From positions 1-64,000 of the forward strand of contig JAPEVF010000175.1 in assembly GCA_029747585.1 (NCBI GenBank): a DNA stretch of 64,000 bases, in the 5' to 3' direction. Below are positions 45,601 to 57,200 of this stretch, one piece after another (positions within the stretch are counted from its first letter, which is position 1; the number at the start of each line of letters is the position of its first letter). Under the pieces are notes generated by a model. That model did no database searches. It was not told the DNA's origin and saw nothing but the letters and a program-made list of their open reading frames with translations. The DNA is from Pleurotus djamor (taxonomy: Eukaryota > Basidiomycota > Agaricomycetes > Agaricales > Pleurotaceae). Made by a program: the position numbers and the translations under genes.

Positions 45601-46023
45601 ACATCTCCGCACGCGACCACCATGTTCTCAACTTACCTTTGGAAAGTTCGTATTCGCTCTGATCTCATCCTCAAGCTTCTGCCTTTCTGGATTCTGATCT
45701 AGGTATTCCCTTGTGAACTGTTCTTGTTCTGTGATCCATTTGTCCGTTTCATCTGATTTCTTCTCCAGCCATTCGTAGGGATCTGGAACACGAACTTGAC
45801 CCTTGGATTCGCTGTTGTACACATCCACATGGTCGGAACGACGCGCTTGGGGGTAAGGACGGAGTTTTGGATCCCAAGCTGGAGACTTTGAGGCCGTTGC
45901 CATTGTTGTTCGTGTTCTGATGAACTTGGACGCGGGCGGAATAGACGGTCGGTATGAATAGACGGAAAATCTAGAAACTTGCAGGGGACGAGATGCACGG
46001 ACGCGCAAGGAAAGAAGGAGCAT
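42647..46023 (-). CDS. Prolyl oligopeptidase (S9A)
   Basis: A many-exon gene. The N-terminal part reads [20 protein letters not shown], then [20 protein letters not shown] and [18 protein letters not shown]. Propeller exons include [20 protein letters not shown] and [15 protein letters not shown]. The catalytic domain has [26 protein letters not shown] (nucleophile Ser codon 43461-43463), [31 protein letters not shown] (acid residue) and [10 protein letters not shown] (His codon 42805-42807), ending WVAKDGAS. The enzyme cleaves peptides up to about 30 residues after proline. The reading frame begins with 40 Arg/Ser-rich residues without acidic residues ([20 protein letters not shown]) before a second in-frame ATG at 45903, where cytosolic homologs usually start. 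The 5' extension may be a mitochondrial signal or untranslated. Ns at 43.1-44.6 kb blur some exons. Confidence 0.88.
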
Positions 46024-46700
46024 GTGCAGCCCAGACGAGGGACTACCTATATAGGTGACATTTCGTGTCGGTGCTCATTGCGTTTTGGGGTTCCAGCTTT
46101 TTTCTGCCCCTATTTTTCGAGTTGCCAACATTAATCCTATCGATGAAACAGGGAACATAACTTTGTGGGTCACTTGCCCTTTTGCTCTTTGCCAATCAAG
46201 GTCAACTTTAATTTCTCACATACTTCGTTCCCCACTTTAATCAGCTTGGTCACTGCGGCCGTTTGTACCCTCGGTCCGGCACGCATCAATACCTCCCGGT
46301 GTGGTACGTCTACCTGTATCGATAAAAACACACAAGCATCATTAATCGTTCAGCCCTCTCTAGTACCCGTGATGTTGGATGGAGAACGCGCTTGGGTGCC
46401 CGGTCATTCGCACCGACACGCTCACCAAAAGCTCAACGCCGTCCAAGGTCCTGCCGTTATATATACCGTTATCACAGCTTTCCATCGCCCATGATTTTGC
46501 AGCGATGACCCGCAATATTATATGTTCTCTGCCACTACCACACCTGAAAATGTGCACCGTCAGTGGCGCAACCTTGCCCTTATCCATGAACAGACTCAAT
46601 ACATCCGTCATTGTCTTGCTTTTCGAGACCTTCCCATCGGCGGTGAAGAAGGCCAAGGCTCGTGTCCATCAAGGTCACATCTATTAAATAAACTAGCTAA
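46024..46700. other. Upstream of the oligopeptidase gene, with an unmatched minus-strand frame
   Basis: A minus-strand open frame at 46656-46360 (AFFTADGKVSKSKTMTDVLS, LFMDKGKVAPLTVHIFRCGS and more) looks protein-like, but it has no ATG and begins after a stop, so it may be an exon or a relic of the decayed locus next to it. The 46024-46350 part shows no gene. Confidence 0.35.
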
Positions 46701-47673
46701 CTACGACACACGGTCCACGGTAACCCTTGCGATAGAACATACTTTTTGGGTGGGTCGAACAACTACTGTCATCCCAAGAGAAAGTAACATGCGCGTGGCT
46801 CCCCCAAAGTGTGGTCTCACCTGGTCAAAAATACAGCAATGCCGTTAGAATCTTCCCCTTTGTAGAAAGTTCCAACCCAGACGTATTGCTCACCATGTCT
46901 CCCAACCTATATTTCCAATATAGGCGCGACATATGGCTGCTGCTTCAGAAATGCCTCGAGAAACTGGCGTTCCTTTTCTCGACTCAGAGCAATGACGATG
47001 CATTCCAAATCCTTCACGCTGCCGCTCCTCACAATCACCCCTTCTCGCATGAGCATTTCCAAGACCAACAGCAGCCATGTCTTAGGTGTAATGTCGTGCT
47101 CACGATTCTCTTGAACTGTCCCATAACTCCGTTTGAATACTCTGCGGCAACATTCATCAAACCGTCCTTCTTCAATGGGCGTGTAGCCCCCAATCTTGAA
47201 GTATGCTAGCGCGTTGATCTTCTTCGATTTGATACTCCCAGTGTCGATGTTCCTCACCGAATATTTCTCCGCAGTTCTTCCGCCGTGGTATTCATGCCAT
47301 TGGTGCTGTATGACACCCCCATTGGAATCCAAGTTCATCAGGCTCCAGTGAAAGCGACCATTAATGAGAGGCTGAGTCACTATGTACAGTGCGCGCGGGT
47401 CGAGCCCATCCTGCTGTTGCTTGAGGCTTGCTGCTGCAACGAGCTGATTGCGCTGATCATTGCTGTTAGGAAATACAGAAATTCATCCAGGAAGCGACTA
47501 CAGAAGTCTACGCCAATGCACTCACATAGATTGTCGTGTATCGTTTGATCTCGCAGGAGACATAGTGCCAGCAGTGTCCGTAGCCTGATCTGGTTGAGCG
47601 CAACGTTCCCCAAGCCCTTAGAAGATGCCCTAAAGCGTACGAATAAGCTTTTAACATTCACAGAGACAAACAC
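46701..47673 (-). pseudogene. Decayed gene of unknown function
   Basis: Protein-like sequence runs on the minus strand: GLGNVALNQIRLRTLLALCL and LRDQTIHDNL, a possible intron around 47525-47463, then DGLDPRALYIVTQPLINGRF, HWSLMNLDSNGG and a long continuation to QPYVAPILEI. A TAG interrupts at 46907-46909, but the same frame continues (GRHGEQYVWVGTFYKGEDSN, GIAVF). After a run of five Ts the sequence only continues in another frame (DQVRPHFGGATRMLLSLGMT to a TAG at 46701). The upstream junction is also out of phase. One stop plus one or two shifts suggest a pseudogene; the T-run shift could be a sequencing slip. An HW near the start with short strands recalls NlpC/P60-like or DUF7770 proteins, but I cannot confirm it. 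Confidence 0.45.
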
Positions 47674-48869
47674 ACATTTGCATCAGGCTTCACATGTTCA
47701 ACATGATGCACGGATGATGCACCGTGTTACCTAGCCGTGAGTAAAGTGGGAGGGTCCCCCTAGGCACGCTGCTTTCCCAAGGCTGGTGCCTATGTAAGTG
47801 CACAAGGACAATGAATATTGATACCGAAGTTACACCATTACTGACACAATGGAATTCAAGGGCGCACGGCCTTCCGATACCTACCGCTAAGTGAAACTTC
47901 GGAAGTTCGTACGAACGCGGATGGTGAGAGCGCACCCGTCCTGCAGGCAACGGTGGAATATTCCAAGTCAACGGGCAACTCTCATTGCGTCGTAAGTGCA
48001 CTTTAGCGAGGGCTAAACCATTACTTACGCCAATAATACGCTAGCGCTGCGCTTCTGTGCGCAATTCTCTCGTGAAGACCCTGGCACGACGAGAAAAATG
48101 TCCCATAAAGTTGAATTTAGCCGTCGGCCGTACAAAAGTGCACCCAGGGTAATAGGACTATCCGCAACTGTAAGTCTCCAGCTTGCACAAAATTGGCCGC
48201 TCGCACTGGCATGTGGGATCTGCCTCCATCCGCCACAGCAGTTGGGGTTGGAGAATCTGTCCCGTGCGAGAGTTCGTTGAGGGATCCGGGGGATAGCGCA
48301 GAGTCGCGTCTTGGATTCATTCTACCCAAACGACTGGACCCCAGGATTCACCGCCGTTGGGGAGAGGTGTGGACGCAATTGCCCAGCTGGCAAAAGCTCG
48401 TGGCCTTGAAAACTTTTTCTAGATCTTGTGGCGGGCCAATGGTAGGTAACAAGCTCTGTTTATGGGAAATGAGCACTAGCAAGACCTGATTCGAATAGAG
48501 AAGGGAAGAGATGCGGGCGAATCATAATTAAACGAGCTGGTTTGCAACATTTGAGCGCATCTCTTACTTGGAAGAGATCGAAGATATAGTGCGTCAGATA
48601 CCGATTGCAGTGTGAGAGTTACCCAAGTCAATGATCTCGAACGCTGTCAAGAAGTTCACCATTAAGATGCGCGTCGTGGGTTCCACAAAAGCCCATAACT
48701 CCCAAGAGATCAGCATGGCCGCAAATCTGAAGAAGTGCGTCACAGTCAAGGGGCTCCTATCGCTCAAGTGGCACGTGATCGGTCGCTTACGGCGACCCTT
48801 GGTCAACTCCATCTTTTGGGCCAACCCGAGTACTTACTCAAAGTGGTCGTCACTGGCCAGACACTCACC
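47674..48869. other. Gene-poor spacer
   Basis: About 1.2 kb without a supported gene. A phrase VDAIAQLAKARGLENFF at 48370-48423 looks like the end of an exon but stands alone. The 3' part is the promoter of the carrier gene. Confidence 0.35.
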
Positions 48870-50237
48870 ATGCCAGAGCAGCCAAGTTTCTTCCCAACAG
48901 CAGCTCTCGTAAGTCCTTATCCTTCCTCGCTATTGAGGCTAGCTCAACATCTATCGTTGTCTCTTTTCTAGGACCATGCTGCTGCTGGACTCGGTGCTGG
49001 CGTCGTAGCGGTGATGTGCATGCATCCTCTGGACTTGCTCAAGGTTAAATTTCAAGTCGCTACTGGGCCTCCGTCAGGCGGAATCGGAAAGCAGATATGG
49101 TGGTCGCTGAGAGACATTCGGGCCCAGGAAGGCTGGAGAGGCTTGTATCGTGGAGTGGGACCTAATATCGCGGGTAACGCGTCGAGTTGGGGGCTCTACT
49201 TCCTATTGTACGTTTTGGCTAATATTTTCTCCTTTGTCACCATAAATAACTGAAATTTCTGGATGGTCCGTAGTTACAATATGCTGAAAAAACGCGCTGG
49301 CGGTGGCGACCCCAATAAACCCTTATCGGCTGGGTCTTACCTACTTTGCTCTGCTCAAGCGAGTTCGCAGTCTACTCTTGACTTTATGTGATAGCAATGG
49401 CTGACCCCAACGTGTTCCAGGCGCTGTGACTGCCATCATGACCAATCCCATATGGGTTGTAAAAGTTCGAATGTTCACGACGCGTGCAGACTCTCCAACA
49501 GCATACCGAAATCTCTGGCGTGAGTTCGCCGCCACTTCGGTTGAATGGCCTATTCTCACACTCTTCGTACTCTTTTTCTGCTTGCAGATGGCCTTTCGTC
49601 GATCTATCAATCTGAAGGAGTGTCTGGGCTATTTCGTGGAACCTCACTCGCTTTATTTGGAGTCAGCAATGGTGCCATACAATTTATGGCATACGAGAAG
49701 ATGAAGAAGTGGGGCTTCGACAGAAAACGGGCTCAATTCCAACAGTCAGGTAGACAGATGACACCCGCCGACGACAAGCTAGTGAGTACCGTATGTATTT
49801 TTGTCTTCGAACTCCCAATGACGAGAATACGCGTAGTCGAATACCGCTTACACGATCATGTCCGGGGCCAGTAAGCTGGGAGCTTTGTCCATTACATACC
49901 CTTATCAAGTGATTCGTTCGCGTCTCCAAGTAAGTCCATCGGGTATATCCTATCAGTGATGTGCCTCACACCAGAATAGAACAATGCTACTACCCACCTA
50001 TACCCCACGATACCCGCTACAATCCGGCGCACCTGGCTTCAGGAAGGTGTGAGAGGCTTCTACAGAGGACTGGGTACGAATCTTGTCAGAGTTCTTCCTG
50101 GAACTTGTGTCACTTTCGTGGTTTACGAGAACATTGCGTGGCTTCTGCGTACTACTGCCGCGAAGCGAGAAGAACGTCGTCTTGAACAATCAATAGACCT
50201 CCCACCATCGGAACATTCACGGACTAATAACGTATAG
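48870..50237 (+). CDS. Mitochondrial carrier of the FLX1 / SLC25A32 type
   Basis: Seven exons (48870-48908, 48972-49207, 49274-49362, 49421-49519, 49588-49781, 49837-49929, 49980-50237) give 335 aa. It shows the three mitochondrial-carrier repeats with signatures PLDLLKVKFQ, PIWVVKVRM and PYQVIRSRL, each followed by the GLYRGVGPN, GLFRGTS or GFYRGLGTN element. VMCMHPLDLLKVKFQV and IMTNPIWVVKVRMF with an absent acidic residue in repeat 2 (PxW instead of PxD) are typical of the FAD/folate/pyrimidine-nucleotide branch. It acts in the inner mitochondrial membrane, probably importing FAD or folate; the substrate is inferred from similarity. The C-terminal tail is charged (KREERRLEQS). Confidence 0.85.
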
Positions 50238-50518
50238 GTGGATATGTACTTTGCATTATTTACTTTGAACTCGTAGAGTAAAATACCTAACCCCCAGTCA
50301 TATCTAATAGCATACCTATTTTCTTGTCTTGCTTTCAGTCATGCGACGTTTTGGTCTCCAACTTTGAGCGGCAAATGTGTGATCGGGCATTGGTAGACCT
50401 CAAGCGCGCGATCCCACTTCCTCACCAACAACTNTTTGCCAGCCGTCCTGAGTAGTGGGTATGTCTCTCNGAGAAAAACTGCCACGGCCAAGTCGTGCTA
50501 AATATGTCCTTCTAGATC

Positions 50519-51208
50519 ATGGCAACCTTTGCTGCGTTCCGNCAAGCCGTACTCAGTACCTGTCGCTTCCGGCCCCCTGCGCGTCTCGGTCACCCTATAG
50601 TCTTGCCCTCTTCATTCGGACACACCATNCGGTTTGCATCCAAAGATGCATCTAAAGATGATTCCAAAGGATCTTCGGCCGTCAAAATACTACGCAACGA
50701 GAAAATTCCTCACAAAATAGTCCAACTTGTCGATCCAGTCACGAAGGCTCTCCGTCCCCCTCAACCGCTCGAGGAGATCCTCGCAACCATCGACAAGAAG
50801 ACACATATCCTCGAACTAGTCGTCGAAAAACCCTCNCCAATCNTCAAAATACTAGACAAGAAAGCGGAGTATGACAAGAAGAAGCAGGCGAAACGGCGGG
50901 CGAATGANGTGAAGCGACGGAACGTGCAGAANGAAATACAGTTGACGTGGGGNGTCGGTCTGCAGGATCTCGAGCACAAGCTCAAGAAGGTGCGCAGCGA
51001 CTTGGAGAAGGGTTATCGCGTTGACCTTGTCTTTGCGCCGAAATCTGGNCANGAGCTCCCTACACCGGCGGACATGAACAAACGAGCAGAGAAAACCGTC
51101 NCCCTCCTCTCCGACGTCGCGAGGGAATGGAAACCGCGNGAAGTCCGCAANACCGTCATNGCTATATTCTTCCAAGGACTTGGGGAGGNTCAGGAAGTGT
51201 CATCATAG
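50519..51208 (+). CDS. Mitochondrial translation initiation factor IF-3
   Basis: Single exon of 229 aa. The N-terminus MATFAAF...QAVLSTCRFRPPARLG is Arg-rich and Ser-rich without acidics, as in mitochondrial presequences. The IF3 N-domain follows (RNEKIPHKIVQLVDPVTKAL, then PLEEILATIDKKTHILELVV). A basic linker helix (DKKAEYDKKKQAKRRAN) leads to the C-domain (EIQLTW, DLEHKLKKVRSDLEKGYRVD, LVFAPKS). IF3 prevents premature joining of the mitochondrial ribosomal subunits and checks the start codon; AIM23 is the yeast equivalent. Eleven or so Ns fall inside codons. Its stop is 18 bp from that of the convergent PPR gene. Confidence 0.85.
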   Translation: MATFAAFXQAVLSTCRFRPPARLGHPIVLPSSFGHTXRFASKDASKDDSKGSSAVKILRNEKIPHKIVQLVDPVTKALRPPQPLEEILATIDKKTHILELVVEKPXPIXKILDKKAEYDKKKQAKRRANXVKRRNVQXEIQLTWXVGLQDLEHKLKKVRSDLEKGYRVDLVFAPKSXXELPTPADMNKRAEKTVXLLSDVAREWKPXEVRXTVXAIFFQGLGEXQEVSS

Positions 51209-51226
51209 ACGANATATCCTAAAATC

Positions 51227-53938
51227 CTACGCATCTATTCTACTACTACTTTTCTTGCTAATGGTACAAGCACGTCGTCCAATTATACGGCGTCGTGGCA
51301 ATCCGTTATTCTTTTCTGCCCAAAGACGATGAGGATACCAGCCTTTACGAGTCCGTGGGTATGCATATGGTGCTTTGTCGATACTAGCTCGGTGAATGAC
51401 CCCCANCCGNCCNTCAAGGCCCCTTCCTACGAACAACGGGGCTAAGCCNAGTGGCACGGTGTATCCGGCTTCNACCATCGCNTCGCATACTTCTTGCAGT
51501 ATAGGCGTCCACTTGGGATGATGNCGTCCNTNNCGNGAATAAGCATANCTCGCGAATCTACACNGTCGTCGGAAATATGACTTNGACCTTGACCGAGTAT
51601 TCGGACGCTGCCCAATCGCACANAGCTCCAGCGTAGCATTGAAGAANCGAGNGTCAGGGCGGGGTAGGCTGAGGCTTAGCTNGGCTAANTGTTNGTCNCG
51701 ACCAACANTGAGCATAGATTTGTATACGTTTGCTCCCGCAAACTTCATGGAACGGAAAAGCAGAAGTCCCATGTAACGACCGACAGCNCTGCGGTCATTG
51801 TCGTATTGAGCCCTGGCTTGATGTGCGAAGCGTGCCCAACCGATAACCTTGTTTTTATTCGGGTATTGAGGAATCCACTTTTCACTACGAGCAATGGTTC
51901 GTCCGGTNTTCGCTACATACTCTCGATCCGTACTCCTCTTGGCTTCGTCGGCATAACATTGAATCATCACGGTGTACGCAGCGGTTGGTAAACACCAAGG
52001 TTGCCTATGCCCAGTCATACCCCAGCTAGNTCGTTCAGCTTTCTGAGCAAGATACCAAACACGCTCAGCCAGCCCAGTNCGTCCCGCCTTCCGCAGGGCA
52101 TTTAAGACGTTCGTGAAGAAATGAGGCCCGTAGTTGGCAGCGCGTTCAATATGGTCGCTATGACGGAGCGCCACACCGGGAGCGTCGGAGGNAGGAAGTG
52201 TGGGGTGATCGATGAATTTNAGTTCAGGAAGGACATGGAAGAGGACATCTGCAACGGCTTCGGGGCGCCCAACAGAGACGAGATGCAGGATGTACGAAGA
52301 GAGTGTATGCTCGTTGGCTACCAGGGCAGTATTCTTCACCGAGGGTGGGAGAGACAGTGCCGCCGTGGAATGACGGAGAGCTACTGCAAAGCGAGAGGAT
52401 GGTGGATTAGACGGAGGGTCACAGGGAGTATCCTGAGCCTGCTCGACGACATGGCTTTGAATTGGGTGTTCTGCATTTTCTTTCATCGCTCGGAGAGTCG
52501 TCAGAATTTGCTCCGCTTGTGAATTCTTGCGCAGCAATGTCGATGAGCGAACGAGGGTGTTGTAGGTAGCAATGTCAGGTTGCAATGGCTTATGTCGCTT
52601 CTCCGTCATGTGTTGAAGTACACCATTCGCCATGGAGGGTGAAAGGCGATGACGGAGGGCGTAGTGAAGGAGCGCATTGTAGCTCGGAAGATCGAGGGCA
52701 GGGAGGGCGTCATCCAACGGACTATCCACGATCATTGGAACCTTCCGACTGTGTGGGTCAAAATGGAAATTTCGAGCGGGCGATGTCGGTAGGTTGGAGA
52801 CCAGGCGTTTCAAGACCAAATGAAAGTAGTTGTACGCCTTCACTTGTGTCGGCTTGCCGTTGTTGGGACGAGGAACCCAAACTTTCTGATCAGTGCGAGG
52901 GACCCGATATAGTGCGCGAATTAGAGTAGGAATTTGACCGAACGGAAGTTGACGGTTATCAAGCAAATATGCCAGATTTGCAAGAGCTTGGAGTGAGGAA
53001 AGCGCAGTTTCAGGGCTCTGTGATTCGGATTGAAGCGTCGGTTCGATTGACCGTATGATACCGTTCATCATAGTTGGGGATGGGAAAAGCGATTCGGATG
53101 ACACATGATCATAGAGAGACACCTGGTCTTCAGCCAAGTCTCCTGGTTGCGTCGCGAGGCGTATGGCCAGTTGACGGCGGCGTTCCCAGTCTTTGACCAA
53201 GAGGACGAAAAGCAAAGACCCGACGAGGATCTCCCCTTGGAGGAGGCAAGCATTGATCAACCGCTCGAACATTCCCCTGGTCCGCCGTTGACGATGTTGT
53301 TTGGCTTCGTGCAAAAGTCGTATCGCCTCGCGAAGGTGAACATTCTGCACGAGAGGGGAGATGTCGCGCGTATGAACCCAAGAGTTCCCTAAGAGGACAG
53401 ATGGACGAAGCCGAGACACCCGAGGTTGAACGATGGCTTCCTGACATAACGCTGCCGTCAAAGCTTCAAAGGTCTTGCTCTTGATCTTGACACCGTCTTG
53501 AATCATCAGCCCCGCGAGTTGGCTAGCCTTCTTGGCCAAGCCCTGCCTGATCAACCCGTGAAGAAGCGCATGGTATGCGAGACGGATGTTTACTGGTTGG
53601 CCGAACTGGATTGCTTTGAAGGCAAGTTGAGGTTCTCGGATGATCTTGTTATCATCTTGTAGGTTATAACGAAGAGAATTGACTATGTAGAATGCGTCTC
53701 TCATCTTCCCATTGTTGCAGGAGACGCGAACGGCCTGACATGCGGCCCGAGAAAGTGAAGCCGAATGATCATGCGCGAGTACTTTGGAAGATGGTAGTGG
53801 GGGGATGTGAGGTGCGCTTTCTTCCAGCTTGACACGGAGTGCACTCGAGTCAGAGAGACGTCGACAAGCAGGAAGTCGAGTATTGTTCAATAAGTAGTTG
53901 GAAAGAGACCGAGTCGCCTTATGGACATTGCATTGCAT
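51227..53938 (-). CDS. Pentatricopeptide-repeat protein, probably mitochondrial
   Basis: Single exon of 903 aa. The first ~50 residues are basic and hydroxylated (MQCNVHKATRSLSNYLLNNT), suiting mitochondrial import. Helical pairs of PPR type recur: LAYHALLHGLIRQGLAKKAS, SYNALLHYALRHRLSPSMAN, DIATYNTLVRSSTLLRKNSQ and HFFTNVLNALRKAG. PPR proteins bind specific RNA stretches and act in organelle RNA processing or translation. The target is unknown. Many Ns lie between 51400 and 52200, but the frame is kept. Divergent from CBP80 and convergent with IF3. Confidence 0.75.
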   Translation of the reverse strand: MQCNVHKATRSLSNYLLNNTRLPACRRLSDSSALRVKLEESAPHIPPLPSSKVLAHDHSASLSRAACQAVRVSCNNGKMRDAFYIVNSLRYNLQDDNKIIREPQLAFKAIQFGQPVNIRLAYHALLHGLIRQGLAKKASQLAGLMIQDGVKIKSKTFEALTAALCQEAIVQPRVSRLRPSVLLGNSWVHTRDISPLVQNVHLREAIRLLHEAKQHRQRRTRGMFERLINACLLQGEILVGSLLFVLLVKDWERRRQLAIRLATQPGDLAEDQVSLYDHVSSESLFPSPTMMNGIIRSIEPTLQSESQSPETALSSLQALANLAYLLDNRQLPFGQIPTLIRALYRVPRTDQKVWVPRPNNGKPTQVKAYNYFHLVLKRLVSNLPTSPARNFHFDPHSRKVPMIVDSPLDDALPALDLPSYNALLHYALRHRLSPSMANGVLQHMTEKRHKPLQPDIATYNTLVRSSTLLRKNSQAEQILTTLRAMKENAEHPIQSHVVEQAQDTPCDPPSNPPSSRFAVALRHSTAALSLPPSVKNTALVANEHTLSSYILHLVSVGRPEAVADVLFHVLPEXKFIDHPTLPXSDAPGVALRHSDHIERAANYGPHFFTNVLNALRKAGXTGLAERVWYLAQKAERXSWGMTGHRQPWCLPTAAYTVMIQCYADEAKRSTDREYVAXTGRTIARSEKWIPQYPNKNKVIGWARFAHQARAQYDNDRXAVGRYMGLLLFRSMKFAGANVYKSMLXVGXDXXLAXLSLSLPRPDXXFFNATLEXCAIGQRPNTRSRXKSYFRRXCRFAXYAYXXXGXHHPKWTPILQEVCXAMXEAGYTVPXGLAPLFVGRGLXXRXGVIHRASIDKAPYAYPRTRKGWYPHRLWAEKNNGLPRRRIIGRRACTISKKSSSRIDA

Positions 53939-54287
53939 GAGCAGGGCATCACTTGCAGCGTATCAGTTTAAATTTTAAATTCATCCACAACAAAGAAACA
54001 TACGAGGCCCGGCGAAGCTGTCTGAAGCTTGACCCAGGAGGCGGTGAGTAGGACTGGACTGGGCTCAAGAATTTACTTGCGAAACTGAAGGGAGGAAATT
54101 ATCGGTGAGCCTAACCTTCTGACTTTCGCACAGTCATTAAACTCTTCTCACGGTCAATGCGGTTATGATGTTGATTGCTCGGCGCTTAGAGTCTTTTTCT
54201 TCAGAGTAAGTCGTTGAAGTTCGTCGCGTTGACCGCAATTCAGGCAGACAATTCAACTTTTATTTCTCAACCCTATTCTTCTGTGCA
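53939..54287. promoter_or_regulatory. Bidirectional promoter region PPR / CBP80
   Basis: 349 bp separate the start codons of the two divergent genes. The position implies shared control; I identify no specific element. Confidence 0.45.
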
Positions 54288-57200
54288 ATGAGCTATAACG
54301 GCAATCGTCCCTATCGTGGAGGCCGCAGACGTCGAGGTAAGTGGAGGAGCTCGGCGTAAAATTTGAACCAATTGGTGAACTCCGAACCTACCGTTCTAGA
54401 CGATTGGGACAACCGTCCCCAAGTTATCGAGTCCCCGGAGCAGAAACTAAGGACCACAATTCTGAAGTTTGGCGATGTAGTAAGCTGAGCGCCCTCGTTC
54501 ATTACAGTGTTTTTGTTGACTAAATCCCGACAGGATGCTGTCGAAGAATTGCCTCGCCTTGTCGAACATATTCATTCCGAATCGAGGATGGTATTGCCGT
54601 CTAGTATATCGGAAGCGTTTCGTATAGCGTGCGTGGCTCTCAAATATCATAAGTATATATTAATTCTAACGCCAACCAGTGTCACCGAACAACCTTACAA
54701 GATCCCATACTATGCCGCCTTGCTGAGACGTCTGTACGACCCAAGTGAAATTGAAGGGCCACCAGGGGCTCCTCCTTTGGCCAGACAAATACTAGAAGAC
54801 TTTTGGAAAGGCTTTCAGGCTTACCTGGATAAGCTCTCGTGGAGAGAGACGCGGCTTTGTGTGCGTCCACCGTCACGTACCTGTGTCTCAGTCTTACTGA
54901 CTCGTACCGCCCAGATTCACTTCTTCGCCCACCTCACTCTAGCCAACATTGTGTCGGCGGACTCCATGTTTGGTTTACTCGAAGCCTTCACCGCAGTATT
55001 GGATGAATTTGGCGTTTCGCATGGCCGAGCAAAGCGCGCAGCGTTGTGTGCCGCGGAGGGCTTGATGATTGTTTGTGCCTTCGTACTGCGTTCAATCCTT
55101 AATTCTCACCTTTCCATAGGCCGGCAAGTTGCTGAAGGAAACATACCCGTCCAGAGTCACGGAAATTATCAACGCCATTCAAGCCTATAATGATACTACG
55201 TTGTCTTCACGTTGGCTCGTACTTCCCCTCGTCCATTTGCACTCTCAGGAGTCAGTTTTTGATAATACTCACGAAGTATGTGATCCTCATTCCGTGCCAC
55301 CACGAATCTCATTTTCCCCTTCAGCTCCTTGACTCAGTATTAACCGCGTTGAAAGCCTATGATGACTCTGACTTTGCCAGTTCTTCTTCCGACCTACCCC
55401 AAGTTGATTATCCTGCACTCGACTCGGCTGAACATCCTCACTTCAACCTTCCTTCTGTCCTCGTACCCCCAGAAGTTATTGAACTGGATGGTCTAACAAA
55501 TGATGAAGGTGAAGACGCCCAGGTCAAGAAAGAGGAGTGGCCTGAGTATTATGTCCGCTTGTTTGATGATGAGGTTCGTGTGTCGTGATGCTCACTCAAC
55601 AAAGTCAAGCTAACAATGCGGTTCAGATCTCTCCCAACCCCTCCACTCCTCTAGGGTACAGGATACGATCGCTCATCGTGGATACCATCGACATATTTGA
55701 AGTCAACCGCAAAGAGTGTGCTAGACTTCTCCTCGAACTTCCGAGATGGACAAATGAAAGCACATTTAAACCAAGACCAGGAGCACCCGTCAGCGCCGAA
55801 CCTCCTGCTGGACCCAATTGGCAGTTAGAAAGCACTGTTATCGAGGTATGGTCTCCGTACATACGACCCGCATCTCCTTCTCATCCCATTGAGCAGATAA
55901 TTCTTGGTTCCCTACTCTTATTGCCTGAGTCACCCCATAAGACGGTTTACTACATCAGTCTCATTACCGAAATCTGCAAACTCTCGCCGCCGACAGTAGG
56001 CCCCGCCGTCGGAAAGTCCATCAGAAAACTGTATTCCAACCTGGCCGATGGCTTGGATGTAGAGGTCTCTCGTCGGTTCGCTGAGTGGTTTTCTGTCCAC
56101 ATGAGTAACTTCGGTTTCCAGTGGGTTTGGAAGGAATGGTAAGTGTCGCTTTACCAGATACCCAAGCTTCTTATCCAACCTTATCTTGGTAGGATTCCGG
56201 ATCTCTCCCTCGACCCACACCATCCTCAGAGAACTTACATTCGACATGCTGTTGAATTCGAAGTTCGTCTTGCGTATCATGAGAGGATTCACAAGACACT
56301 TCCACCCGACATGCAAGATCCCGCTGCCAATGTCATAGCCGCACAACCACCTGGCCCAGAGTTCGAATATGAGGATGCAGGTAATACGCTATACATCTCA
56401 GTGTCCTGACGAAGTTACCGACTGTTTCATTGCCAGAACATCCTCAACACGACCTTGCTCAATCCGTTCTCGACCTCATTCGTGGTCGTGCTAAACCCGA
56501 AGACGTCATCGCTCATCTTGACTCACTCAAAAACTCGCTCGAATCCGCCAACGTTCTCCAAGTGGATTCAGTCGTTCGATCCATAATCGTTCAGTCCCTC
56601 CTCCACATCGGTTCACGCTCCTTCTCCCATCTACTCAATGCCATTGAACGCTACCTTCCATTATTACGACACATCGCCAGCGCTGGAACCAGTAGTACCG
56701 GTAGCAGCGGGAATGCAGAAGCCAAAAGCGACATCCTCACCGCTGCCGCATCGTTCTGGAGGAAAAACCGACAGCTTGTCGGAATTGTCTTCGACAAACT
56801 CATGCAATACCAGATCGTCGATCCCACGGATGTTATCTCATGGACTTTCAATTACGGTGGAATCATCAGCGAGCTCAACACCCCAAGTTCGGTCAAGGGA
56901 TTGACCCTAGCTGGATGGGACCTCATACATAGCGCATTGGACAAGGCCAACGGACGTGTCGTAATTTCCAGGAGGAAAGTCACTACCTTACGAAAGGAAG
57001 ACGACGAAAACAGAGCACAAGCACAGGCCCGCTCTGGAGAGACCATGGAAGTCGATGCTGATGCTAAAGCTGGTTCGTATCACCTCTTCTATGCTAGACT
57101 AACCAATGCCCACTCAATTTTATCAGATGAAATCCCTGCTTCTCCTGAAAACCCTCAGCTTGCCGCTGCAGTGAAAGCCTTTGCCACCCTCACAAGGGAA

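Noticed and set aside
42647..46023. Link of the prolyl oligopeptidase to a cyclic-peptide pathway
   Set aside because: Related enzymes process such precursors in some mushrooms, but I see no precursor-like gene or other pathway gene nearby; a housekeeping enzyme is the default.
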